A stretch of DNA of 64,000 bases from Bacteroidota bacterium (GTDB taxonomy: Bacteria > Bacteroidota > Ignavibacteria > UBA10030 > UBA8401): positions 372,001 to 436,000 of the forward strand of contig DATJPT010000008.1 in NCBI GenBank assembly GCA_035506275.1, read 5' to 3'. The notes under the pieces were generated by a model. It saw nothing but the letters and a program-made list of their open reading frames with translations, was not told the origin of the DNA and did no database searches. This document shows positions 26,996 through 34,954 of this stretch, in pieces (position 1 is the first letter of the stretch; the number at the start of each line of letters is the position of its first letter). Made by a program: the position numbers and the translations under genes.

Positions 26996-27661
26996 ATGGT
27001 CGCCATACTCTTCATCTTGATGGTGGTTATACTCCTGACAGCGGAGTACCTCTCCTTTTCAAAGAAAATTTCCGCCGAATCATCGGCCACCGTGAAAGCC
27101 GGTTTACCGGTTGCAACCGAGACCGTAGAACGCTACTTCCACCGCGGGCACATGTGGGCGCTCGTTCAACCTTCGTGCGATGTGATTGCAGGAGTGGACG
27201 ACTTTTCCCAGAGGTTCATCGGGAACATCAACAACATTGAACTTCCTCAGGCCGGATCGATAATTCGTCAGGGTGAAGTTCTCGCCACCCTGAAACACGG
27301 CGATAAATCACTCCCCGCCATTGCCCCGATCTCCGGAACGATCGTTGCGATCAACAAACACCTTGCCGGCACCCCTTCAATCGTCAACAACTCCCCGTTG
27401 GAAAGGGGATGGATTGCAAAGATCGCTCCGCAAAACCTGGGAGTCGAGTTGAAGGGGCTGTTTAAGGGGGTCACGGCCGACCGATGGCAGGAAGCAACCC
27501 GCGCTCATCTCGTTCATTGGTTCTCCCCCCGTCTCGGCATCGTAATGCAGGACGGCGGCGAAATTATCGACAGCGTCAGCGATATGACGAGCAGCGCAGA
27601 ATGGCGGATCTTAATTGAAGAATTTTTCCCTAACAACGATCAATCAACACTCAATACTTGA
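26996..27661 (+). CDS. Membrane-anchored GcvH-like protein 1 (no lipoyl lysine)
   Basis: 221 residues; GAGGA lies seven bases before the ATG. One N-terminal membrane helix (VAILFILMVVILLTAEYL) is followed by a GcvH-type barrel: RGHMWALVQPSCDVIAGVDDF corresponds to the GcvH opening, and GEVLATLKHGDKSLPAIAPISG to the lipoyl hairpin. In GcvH that hairpin has ES-V-K; aligned without gaps, the lipoylated Lys position holds Asp, with a Lys one residue later. The C-terminus has a helical region and GIVMQDGGEIIDS, a motif shared with the two paralogues at 27676 and 30394. It heads a block with a ferredoxin and an NrfD protein, so I infer a structural or electron-transfer role at the membrane and not glycine cleavage. 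Confidence 0.7.
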   Translation: MVAILFILMVVILLTAEYLSFSKKISAESSATVKAGLPVATETVERYFHRGHMWALVQPSCDVIAGVDDFSQRFIGNINNIELPQAGSIIRQGEVLATLKHGDKSLPAIAPISGTIVAINKHLAGTPSIVNNSPLERGWIAKIAPQNLGVELKGLFKGVTADRWQEATRAHLVHWFSPRLGIVMQDGGEIIDSVSDMTSSAEWRILIEEFFPNNDQSTLNT

Positions 27662-27675
27662 AAAAGGCAACTCCT

Positions 27676-28335
27676 ATGACAGTCCTATTATTTCTAACGA
27701 TGATCATCCTTTTCCTCGGAATCGATTATGTCGTCCAACGGAAAAAGAAAACCGCTCTCGCCGCGGCTCAAGCACCCCTCACGCCATCGCCGATGCGTGT
27801 GCCGGCCGGAATTTTCTTCGCGCCGTCGCATACGTGGCTCAATCTCTTCCCCTCCGGTAATGTCCGCGTGGGTGCCGATGATTTTGTTTTGCGGATGATG
27901 AAAAAACCCGCGATCTCGTTTCTCAAAGCTCCCGGTTCGTCGGCGAAAAAGGGGGAAGCTCTCTTCCGGCTGCAGGAAGGGACGAGAACGCTCACGGTTC
28001 AATCACCGATCGACGGAGAAGTCGTCGCGGTGAATGAAGACCTTCAACAGGAACCGGAAAAAATGAAGGAAGAGCTTTTTGTCAACGGCTGGGCATACAC
28101 CATGAAGCCGCAGCGGGCATCGGAATTGACGCAATTTCTGCTCGGCGAACGGAGCCGCGCTTGGATTCAGCAGGAACTCGGACGGCTGAAAGACTTTATC
28201 GCCGAATCGATGCAGGCAGGCTCGCTCTCCCCTGTTCTTCTGCAGGACGGCGGCGCACCGGTTGACGGTCTGTTTAATGACTTCACGCCTGAACAGTGTG
28301 AAAAATTCGAACACCAATTTCTTAATGTCCAATAA
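27676..28335 (+). CDS. Membrane-anchored GcvH-like protein 2 (no lipoyl lysine)
   Basis: 219 residues from ATG 27676, which has AAGGC upstream; a TTG at 27658 overlapping the previous stop is the alternative. An N-terminal membrane helix (VLLFLTMIILFLGIDYV) and a basic anchor (QRKKK) precede a GcvH-like barrel (FAPSHTWLNLFPSGNVRVGADDF). The lipoyl hairpin reads GEALFRLQEGTRTLTVQSPIDG: the Lys of GcvH is Thr here, followed by Arg. The C-terminal helical part ends in SPVLLQDGGAPVDGL. The gene follows the first paralogue within 15 bases and is followed by the four-cluster ferredoxin gene after 17 bases. It probably belongs to the same membrane complex. Confidence 0.72.
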   Translation: MTVLLFLTMIILFLGIDYVVQRKKKTALAAAQAPLTPSPMRVPAGIFFAPSHTWLNLFPSGNVRVGADDFVLRMMKKPAISFLKAPGSSAKKGEALFRLQEGTRTLTVQSPIDGEVVAVNEDLQQEPEKMKEELFVNGWAYTMKPQRASELTQFLLGERSRAWIQQELGRLKDFIAESMQAGSLSPVLLQDGGAPVDGLFNDFTPEQCEKFEHQFLNVQ

Positions 28336-28352
28336 CGCTGGCGGAGATGACC

Positions 28353-29147
28353 ATGATGAGCAGGAAAGCGCTATTGATCGATGTTTCGAAGTGCGTCGGA
28401 TGCCGGGAATGCGCACGCGCCTGCGCGGAAGCAAACCACCTTCCCCAGGAAGAGGCCGCAGAACTTTCGGCAACGCATTACACCGTCGTTCAAAGCCTCA
28501 ATGATGACCAGAATTTTGTCCGCAAATTGTGCATGCACTGCAACGAGCCGACATGCGTTTCCGTTTGTCTCGTCGGAGCGTTCAAGAAAACGGACACCGG
28601 CGCCGTCGTGTATGACGAGACCAAATGTATCGGCTGCCGCTATTGCATGCAGGCATGTCCTTTTGAAGTCCCCCGGTACGAATGGGGAAGCGTTTCACCG
28701 CGCGTCCAGAAATGCAAAATGTGCTATGAGCGCATCGCCGCAGGCGGGAAGACCGCGTGCGCAGAAGCATGCATGTTCGACGCAACAGTCTTCGGCGACA
28801 GAGATGACATGATCAAAGAGGCGCGGAAACGGATCGACGCCAGCCCCGCGACGTACGTGAACTATATCTACGGGCTTACCGAAGCGGGCGGAACATCGGT
28901 CTTGTATATCTCCAGCATTCCGTTCGAGAAGCTCGGACTCCCGATGAACCTCCCGAATAATCCTATCCCGCAGCTCTCGTGGAAGGTCCTTTCGCAAGTT
29001 CCAAAGTATTCCGTCGCGGCAGGCGTTGTTCTGTTCGGCATCCACTGGATCACAGCGCGCCGTACAGAGGTTGCACGGTTCGAAGCGGAGGAAAAACAAA
29101 AACTACTGGAATCAAAGCGAAACGGAGAGAGGGCGAAATTATTATGA
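28353..29147 (+). CDS. Four-cluster ferredoxin subunit (HybA/HmcB-like) of a membrane oxidoreductase
   Basis: 264 residues from ATG 28353, the start that fits GGAG at 28343-28346. It has four [4Fe-4S] Cys sets: CVGCRECARAC, CMHCNEPTCVSVC, CIGCRYCMQAC, and CKMCYERIAAGGKTACAEAC, with TSVLYISS after them, as in HybA/HmcB proteins. A C-terminal membrane helix (VAAGVVLFGIHWITARR) and a charged tail follow. No Tat signal is visible, so it should face the cytoplasm. It relays electrons between a soluble partner and the NrfD-type subunit encoded next, with which it overlaps by 4 bases (ATGA). Confidence 0.9.
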   Translation: MMSRKALLIDVSKCVGCRECARACAEANHLPQEEAAELSATHYTVVQSLNDDQNFVRKLCMHCNEPTCVSVCLVGAFKKTDTGAVVYDETKCIGCRYCMQACPFEVPRYEWGSVSPRVQKCKMCYERIAAGGKTACAEACMFDATVFGDRDDMIKEARKRIDASPATYVNYIYGLTEAGGTSVLYISSIPFEKLGLPMNLPNNPIPQLSWKVLSQVPKYSVAAGVVLFGIHWITARRTEVARFEAEEKQKLLESKRNGERAKLL

Positions 29148-30328
29148 AAACATTTCTTTTTCACAAGGTGACGTTTTGGAAGGCCGCCGCGATCATGCTG
29201 ATGGCGGTCGGGGCCGTTGCCGCGGTTCAGCGGTTCACGATGGGGCTCGGCGCAACAACGCACCTGAGCGATCAATTCCCCTGGGGGTTCTGGATCGGAT
29301 TCGACTTTATCGGTGTCGGACTCGCGGCGGCGGGATTTACCATCGCTGCAACCGTGCATATTCTGAATGCCGAACGGTTTGAACCGATTGTCCGCCCGTC
29401 GATTCTCACCGCGTACATCGGCTACATGCTGGTGGTGATGGTCCTGGTCGTCGACCTCGGGCGTCCGCAAAATTTCTGGCATCCGCTGGTCATGTGGAAT
29501 CCGCATTCGGTGATGTTCGAGATCACCTGGTGCATCATTCTCTACACCACCGTGCTCACTCTCGAATTCGCCCCGGTGGTACTGGAAAAATTCCATTTGC
29601 ACGCTCCGATCAAAGTGCTGCGGACCATTTCCCTGCCGGTGGTCGTCGCCGGCGTCGTCCTCTCGACACTGCATCAATCGTCGTTCGGTTCGTTGTACCT
29701 TGTCGTTCCGGAACGAATGCATCCTCTCTGGTTTTCGGATATCGTACCGTTTCTGTTCTTCATTTCGTGCGTGGCGGCCGGCATTTCCATGGTGATATTC
29801 TCGTCGTTCATGTCGGCGCGCGCATTCGGACGCCGGATCGAGATGCCGCTCTTCTCGGAACTGGCCCGTGTGTTGACCGTCGTGCTTGCATTATTGTTCA
29901 CGGTCCGGGTCCAGGACCTGATGAGCCGTGATGCGCTCCGATACGTTTTCCAGCCGACCTACCAAAGCGCGCTGTTTCTTCTTGAAATTACGGTCGGCGT
30001 GATCGTCCCTGTTGTCCTCCTTCTCTTCCGGAAGGTCAGGATGAGCCAGAAGGGGCTGTTCTATACGTCGATCCTTGTCATACTCGGATTCGTAGCGAAC
30101 AGGATGAACACTGCGGTCACCAGTATGGAACACTGGCCGCAGCGGACGTACCTTCCGTCATGGCAGGAGGTTTCGATTACGGTTGCGCTGGGCACGGCTG
30201 GATTTGTCGCGTTCTATTATGTGGCGAAAAACTTCCCTGTCTTCGTCGATCATGAAAGACACGCGGAGGCTCAATCGGCCGACCGCGTATGGATGAAAGA
30301 CCTGGAAGTGGCATCGAAGGGGCGGTGA
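29144..30328 (+). CDS. NrfD/HybB-like quinone-interacting membrane subunit
   Basis: 394 residues from ATG 29144 with GAGAGAGGGCG upstream. In-frame sequence further upstream is the ferredoxin gene in another frame. About ten membrane helices are predicted. LVVMVLVVDLGRPQNFWHP and SVMFEITWCIILYT are the NrfD/HybB signatures. These proteins exchange electrons with menaquinone or ubiquinone at the membrane, and can be proton-coupled. The gene overlaps the ferredoxin by 4 bases and is followed after 65 bases by the third GcvH-like gene. No catalytic molybdopterin, heme or [NiFe] subunit is encoded nearby, so the terminal donor or acceptor is open. Confidence 0.9.
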   Translation: MKTFLFHKVTFWKAAAIMLMAVGAVAAVQRFTMGLGATTHLSDQFPWGFWIGFDFIGVGLAAAGFTIAATVHILNAERFEPIVRPSILTAYIGYMLVVMVLVVDLGRPQNFWHPLVMWNPHSVMFEITWCIILYTTVLTLEFAPVVLEKFHLHAPIKVLRTISLPVVVAGVVLSTLHQSSFGSLYLVVPERMHPLWFSDIVPFLFFISCVAAGISMVIFSSFMSARAFGRRIEMPLFSELARVLTVVLALLFTVRVQDLMSRDALRYVFQPTYQSALFLLEITVGVIVPVVLLLFRKVRMSQKGLFYTSILVILGFVANRMNTAVTSMEHWPQRTYLPSWQEVSITVALGTAGFVAFYYVAKNFPVFVDHERHAEAQSADRVWMKDLEVASKGR

Positions 30329-30393
30329 TACAATAGCCTTCCTGCGATACGACGGATGGATTTCGGCAGGATCAAACAAGCATTGCTGTCGTC

Positions 30394-31092
30394 ATGAACT
30401 CCGGCTGCACAAACCCAGATGATGCAGCCGGAAAGTTTCCGACCGAACTATTTCATAACACTTTTGCGGATGACTCCATGGAAAACGTGAACGCTCCACA
30501 CAATCATTTCCAGCAAAGCTTGGAAGAATTCTTCCGGCCGTTGTTAGAGATCCCGCTGCCTAACGACAGACGATACAACAAAGGGCATCTTTGGATAAAA
30601 AATGATTCTGCAACGACAGCGACAATAGGCCTCGACCACATCGGCGCTTATTTCTTGCGGCCGGTTGTCAGCATTGTGCTGCCGCAAACTCCCTGCCGCG
30701 TCGAACACAATTCACCGTGCGCATGGCTCGCCATGCGCGAAGGAACGATCGCCCTCCGGCCGGCGGTTTCGGGCGCCGGAATCGATGCCAACACAGACCT
30801 CGTCGACCATCCTTATCTTCTTCTCGACGATCCGTATTCATCAGGATGGATCCTGCGTATTGCCGACACGGCACCATCGGACGCCGCACTCCTGAACGCG
30901 GATGAATTCTCTCAGCTTGTCAATAAGGAAATCGCAGCGATGAAAGAGAGATTTTCCGCAGCATACGGCAGATTGCAGCCCGGTGTTGGAGCAACAATGT
31001 ACGACGGGGGCGAACCCGTCATCAGCATTCATGAAATACTTGGACGGAAGAAATATTTTGAAATCATAAGCAGGATTTTTTCAAAGGCATGA
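30394..31092 (+). CDS. Soluble GcvH-like protein 3 (no lipoyl lysine)
   Basis: 232 residues from ATG 30394; ATG 30479 (204 residues) is an alternative, and neither has a strong ribosome site. It has no membrane helix, unlike its two paralogues. NKGHLWIKNDSATTATIGLDHIGAYF matches the GcvH opening in two parts. The lipoyl hairpin is two residues short (MREGTIALRPAVSG), with no Lys. The C-terminal GVGATMYDGGEPVIS repeats the D-G-G motif of the paralogues. It lies directly downstream of the NrfD gene and upstream of the sensor kinase. Its solubility suggests an exchangeable or regulatory partner of the complex. That is inference. Confidence 0.65.
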   Translation: MNSGCTNPDDAAGKFPTELFHNTFADDSMENVNAPHNHFQQSLEEFFRPLLEIPLPNDRRYNKGHLWIKNDSATTATIGLDHIGAYFLRPVVSIVLPQTPCRVEHNSPCAWLAMREGTIALRPAVSGAGIDANTDLVDHPYLLLDDPYSSGWILRIADTAPSDAALLNADEFSQLVNKEIAAMKERFSAAYGRLQPGVGATMYDGGEPVISIHEILGRKKYFEIISRIFSKA

Positions 31093-31223
31093 AATAATCT
31101 CACGCCGCCGTTCTCTCTCGAAAAGCAAAAATCGCGTGGATTATTTCGCATTTTTGCGTAAAATTCCCCTCCCACTCCCCCCGTTTTTTAAGCCTTTCCG
31201 CCAGCTTTTCCCAAAAAGTAGAA

Positions 31224-31240
31224 ATGGCACGGTACTTGTC
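31224..31240 (+). promoter_or_regulatory. Candidate sigma54 (-24/-12) promoter for the sensor kinase operon
   Basis: TGGCACGGTACTTGTC: TGGCACG at -24, four bases, TTGT at -12, with the correct ten bases between GG (31226-31227) and the -12 doublet (31238-31239). The consensus -12 is TTGC; here it is TTGT. The response regulator encoded downstream has the GAFTGA motif that activates sigma54. Its transcript would start about 10 bases before the kinase ATG, which is unusually short. Confidence 0.5.
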
Positions 31241-31261
31241 TTCCTTTGGGGAGAGAAAACT

Positions 31262-32911
31262 ATGAAAGTTCTGAACCTGCTCGCTTTCCGCGTGTTCTTG
31301 ATCATCCTCTTTGTCATGCTTGTCGGAACGGCGGTCCTCACAAAACTCAGCATCGACCATCAAGCCGAGCAATATCTGCGCGACGCTATTGTCGGCGCAA
31401 ATCGGATCGGCGATGTCATCAAACGCTCGACGAACTACAGTATGATGCTGAACCGACGGGAGGATATTCATCAGATCATCAACACGATCGGCAACGAACC
31501 GGGCATCGAGGCGATCCGCATTTACAACAAAAAAGGAGAAATAACTCTTTCGACCGTTCCGGGGGAAGTTGGCACAAACGTCGACATGACCGCTGAAGCA
31601 TGCACTGCCTGCCATTCTCCCGGCAAGGCTCCGCTCTCCCCCAACCCGCGGGAGCTGAGCCGAATCTTTTCCTCTCCGAAAGGGTACAGAGTGCTGGGGA
31701 TGATCGTCCCTATCAAGAACGATTCCACCTGTTCAACGGCCGACTGTCATGCCCATGCGCCGTCGCAAACGATCCTCGGCGTTCTTGACGTCATGATGCC
31801 GCTAAAGGAGATCGACGAACATCTTGCCGGCTTGAACCGCTCTCAGTACTGGAATGCGCTTTTTATGTTTTTTGTCATGACCTCCTTCGTCGGGGTTTTT
31901 ATTTGGCTGGTGGTCAACATCCCCGTGCACAAGCTGACGCTTGGCACGCATGAAATCACGAAAGGGAATCTCGACTACCGCATTTCCGTCCGGTCGGCCG
32001 ATGAGATCGGGAGGCTTGCAACTTCGTTCAACCAGATGGCCGATGAGTTAAAACGAGCGAGAAACGAGTTAACGGAGTGGGCCCAAACCCTGGAAGGACG
32101 CGTTGCCCAAAAAACAGAAGAATTGAAACGTGCGCAGGCCAATATGATCCAGATGGAAAAAATGGTCTCGCTCGGCAAACTGGCCTCCACTGTTGCGCAT
32201 GAGCTCAACAATCCGCTCGAAGGTGTGCTCACCTACGCCAAGCTGCTCAAAAAAATGGTAAAGGAAGGCATGATCTCCGGCGAAGAGGCCGCGGAAATCC
32301 AAAGCGACCTCACGATCATTGCCGATGAGACGGCCCGGTGCGGAAACATCGTAAAAAATCTGCTCCTCTTTTCGAGGCAGAAGGTCGGCGATTTTGTTGA
32401 AACGGATATCCGCGGAACGATCGAGCGGACGGTCAGCCTTATCGACCATCATTTGAAAATACACAACATCGCGCTCGAAACGGATTTCCAACGGGAGCCG
32501 CTGATGCTGGTCTGCGATCCGCAGCAGATCGAACAGGCGGTGCTCGCCGTGGAGATCAATGCGATCGAAGCGATGCCCGAAGGGGGAGCGCTCAAGATCG
32601 AAGCACGCCATTCCGCAGACGCCATTGATATCACCGTCACTGATACCGGGATAGGGATATCCGACAATGCCCTCCCCCATATTTTTGAGCCATTCTTCAC
32701 GACAAAAGAAAACGGAAAAGGAACGGGATTAGGCCTCGCCGTCGTCTACGGCATCATCGAACGGCACGGCGGCACCATCGACGTTCAATCGAAACTTCAC
32801 GGCGGTACAACTTTTGTCTTGCATCTTCCCCGTACGGCATCACGCAATGTGAACACCGGTTCATCCTCTTCACTTACCCTTGACAACGGCCATGAACGAC
32901 AAATCAGCTAA
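31262..32911 (+). CDS. Membrane histidine kinase with c-type heme motifs in the periplasmic sensor domain
   Basis: 549 residues from ATG 31262, with GGGGAGAG seven bases upstream. A membrane helix (VFLIILFVMLVGTAVL) starts the protein; a periplasmic domain of about 170 residues follows. It contains CTACH (31601-31615) and CSTADCH (31730-31750), a CxxCH and a CxxxxCH heme c motif. A second helix (ALFMFFVMTSFVGVFIWLVV), HAMP domain, and the kinase follow: H box VAHELNNPLEG, N box VEINAIEAMPEGG, G boxes DTGIGISDNALP and GTGLGLAVVYG. Two covalent hemes would make it a redox or gas sensor. It overlaps the response regulator gene by 20 bases. Confidence 0.88.
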   Translation: MKVLNLLAFRVFLIILFVMLVGTAVLTKLSIDHQAEQYLRDAIVGANRIGDVIKRSTNYSMMLNRREDIHQIINTIGNEPGIEAIRIYNKKGEITLSTVPGEVGTNVDMTAEACTACHSPGKAPLSPNPRELSRIFSSPKGYRVLGMIVPIKNDSTCSTADCHAHAPSQTILGVLDVMMPLKEIDEHLAGLNRSQYWNALFMFFVMTSFVGVFIWLVVNIPVHKLTLGTHEITKGNLDYRISVRSADEIGRLATSFNQMADELKRARNELTEWAQTLEGRVAQKTEELKRAQANMIQMEKMVSLGKLASTVAHELNNPLEGVLTYAKLLKKMVKEGMISGEEAAEIQSDLTIIADETARCGNIVKNLLLFSRQKVGDFVETDIRGTIERTVSLIDHHLKIHNIALETDFQREPLMLVCDPQQIEQAVLAVEINAIEAMPEGGALKIEARHSADAIDITVTDTGIGISDNALPHIFEPFFTTKENGKGTGLGLAVVYGIIERHGGTIDVQSKLHGGTTFVLHLPRTASRNVNTGSSSSLTLDNGHERQIS

Positions 32912-34247
32912 ACAGAACAGCCTTCTCATTGTCGATGACGAACTCGTCGTCCGCGATTCGCTTTCGAAATGGTTCAGGCAGGACGGCTACCGTGTCGATA
33001 CCGCGGAGGACGCAAATCATGCAATTAAAAAAATGACCGACGGCCCATGGAATATCATCCTCCTCGACATCAAGATGCCGGGGATGAGCGGGCTTGAACT
33101 GCAGAAGCGGTTGAGAGAGATCGACCCGTCGATCACAACGATCATGATCACGGCATTCGCCTCCGTCGAAAGCGCGGTGCAGGCTTTAAAAGAAGGGGCC
33201 TTCGATTATGTCACGAAGCCGGTCGACCCGGACCATCTTTCCCACCTGGTCACCAACGCCCTTCGGCAAAAAAAACTTGCCGATGAAAATGCGCAGCTAC
33301 GCGAACATCTTTCGTCAATGGGGCAGGAATCGGAAATCGTCGGCACCAGTCCGCAAATGAAAAAAGTCATCGAGCTCGCGAAGACCGTTGCCCAAACCGA
33401 TACGACAGTGATGATCCGGGGGGAAAGCGGTTCGGGAAAGGAGTTGATCGCACGCGCCATTCATGTGAACAGCCCGCGTCGCTTTTTCCCGATCATCGCC
33501 GTGAACTGCGGCGCCGTGCCGGAGACGCTTCTCGAAAGCGAATTGTTCGGGCATGAAAAAGGGGCGTTTACCGGAGCGCAATACCGCCGCAAAGGAAAAT
33601 TCGAAATGGCCGACGGCGGGACGATTTTCCTCGACGAGATCGGTACGATCTCGCAAAAAATGCAGGTGCAGCTCCTTCGCGTGATCGAATCGAAACAATT
33701 TACCCGCGTCGGAGGGAATGAGGTCATTCACAGCGATTTCAGAATTATTTGCGCCACGAACCGCGACCTCGAAGCGGCAGTGAAGGAAGGGACGTTCCGC
33801 GAAGACCTCTACTACCGGCTCAATGTCTTCGCCGTTTTTATACCCCCGATCCGTGAACGCAGAACGGACATCCCGCTCCTCGTCCACCATTTCCTCAAAA
33901 AATATTCCACCGCAATGAACAAGCAGGTCATCGAAGTGACCCCCGATACCATGGACCTGCTTGTGCGGTATGATTGGCCGGGCAACGTCAGGGAATTGGA
34001 GAATGTGATCGAGCGGGCAATGGTGCTGGCAAAACCCCCCGCCATTCGGCCGGACGACCTGCCGTTTCAGCTCGGAGTGAATCATCATGTTCCGACGGAT
34101 GATTCCATCGCCTCGGTCGAGAAGGCGCACATCGAGGCGATCCTCGCCAAGACGGGGTGGAACATCACGCGATCGGCCGAAATTCTGTGCATTGACCGGG
34201 TAACGCTCTACAATAAAATCGCCAAGTATGGCCTTATTAAGCCGTGA
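32892..34247 (+). CDS. NtrC-family response regulator, sigma54 activator
   Basis: 451 residues from ATG 32892 inside the kinase 3' end; an in-frame TTG at 32880 is the alternative. Receiver domain with phospho-acceptor Asp in LLDIKMPGMSG, then AAA+ domain: Walker A GESGSGKE, the sigma54-contact loop GAFTGAQ, Walker B TIFLDEIG, and DWPGNVRELE. A C-terminal Fis-type helix-turn-helix (ITRSAEILCIDRVTLYNKIAKYG) binds enhancer sites. It is the partner of the heme kinase encoded before it. Candidate targets include the sigma54-like promoter at 31224 and the block from 26996. The archaemetzincin gene follows after 3 bases. Confidence 0.93.
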   Translation: MNDKSAKQNSLLIVDDELVVRDSLSKWFRQDGYRVDTAEDANHAIKKMTDGPWNIILLDIKMPGMSGLELQKRLREIDPSITTIMITAFASVESAVQALKEGAFDYVTKPVDPDHLSHLVTNALRQKKLADENAQLREHLSSMGQESEIVGTSPQMKKVIELAKTVAQTDTTVMIRGESGSGKELIARAIHVNSPRRFFPIIAVNCGAVPETLLESELFGHEKGAFTGAQYRRKGKFEMADGGTIFLDEIGTISQKMQVQLLRVIESKQFTRVGGNEVIHSDFRIICATNRDLEAAVKEGTFREDLYYRLNVFAVFIPPIRERRTDIPLLVHHFLKKYSTAMNKQVIEVTPDTMDLLVRYDWPGNVRELENVIERAMVLAKPPAIRPDDLPFQLGVNHHVPTDDSIASVEKAHIEAILAKTGWNITRSAEILCIDRVTLYNKIAKYGLIKP

Positions 34248-34250
34248 CCC

Positions 34251-34790
34251 ATGCCTCCGATCCTCGTTGTTCCGGTTCAGCCGTACGATGACGATGCCCT
34301 TCGGGCTCTGATCGTTCCATTAGAATCCATTTTCAGGTTCCCTGCATCGATCGACACGGCCAAATCGATCGACCCTTCGTTTGCTTTCGACGCTTACCGC
34401 AATCAATTCAACTCCACTTCCCTCATTTCCGCGTTCACGCAGCGGTTTAACGGCCTGCCGGGAAAGATCATCGGCGTGACCTCAGTGGATCTCTTCGTTC
34501 CCGTCCTGACCTATGTGTTCGGCGAGGCGCAGCTCGATGGGCAAATGGCGGTCGTTTCCACGCACCGCCTCGACGACAGGCTGTACGGCCTTCCGGCGAA
34601 CCCGGCGCTCCTTCATGAGCGGCTCATCAAGGAAGCCGTTCACGAACTCGGGCACACCTTCGGGCTTGTCCATTGTCACGATTATCAATGCGTGATGCAT
34701 AGTTCAACGGCGGCTGAAGACATTGACGTGAAGTCCGAAAATTTTTGTCCGTCCTGTGCCGCGCTGCTTCAGGACCGCGAACGCTCATAA
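34251..34790 (+). CDS. amzA: Archaemetzincin-type zinc metalloprotease
   Basis: 179 residues, the normal size of archaemetzincins. The signature is complete: HELGHTFGLVHC, then CVM, then D-x-K and FCPSC, giving the catalytic zinc site (HExxHxxGxxH) and the four-Cys structural zinc site (HC, C, FCxxC). It lacks a signal peptide and so should act in the cytoplasm. The gene starts 3 bases after the response regulator stop, so it is transcribed with the two-component system. The substrate of this family is not established. Alternative functions are unlikely given the motif match. Its place at the end of a redox-sensing operon is unusual. Confidence 0.93.
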   Translation: MPPILVVPVQPYDDDALRALIVPLESIFRFPASIDTAKSIDPSFAFDAYRNQFNSTSLISAFTQRFNGLPGKIIGVTSVDLFVPVLTYVFGEAQLDGQMAVVSTHRLDDRLYGLPANPALLHERLIKEAVHELGHTFGLVHCHDYQCVMHSSTAAEDIDVKSENFCPSCAALLQDRERS

Positions 34791-34817
34791 ACTAGGGCAA
34801 ATATTCTCCCTGTTTCG

Positions 34818-34846
34818 TTGACTTTCGGACGTTTTTTCGATATTTT
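34818..34846 (+). promoter_or_regulatory. Candidate sigma70 promoter for the HIT/icd genes
   Basis: TTGACT (34818-34823), 17 bases, TATTTT (34841-34846). It lies about 110 bases upstream of the HIT-protein ATG and downstream of the amzA stop. The rest of the gap (34847-34954) shows nothing else of note. Confidence 0.4.
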
Positions 34847-34954
34847 TTTCAGCACGCCCGATGCAGTTTGCCGATTTCCGGGTCATAAGAGAGTTATGGG
34901 AAAAGTCAAAGCCGACATTTTACTACCGAGAATCCGCCGTTCTGAGGAGAAGGA

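Noticed and set aside
26996..27661. Glycine cleavage system H protein
   Set aside because: A membrane anchor, no lipoyl Lys at the expected position, and no gcvT/gcvP genes argue against this role.
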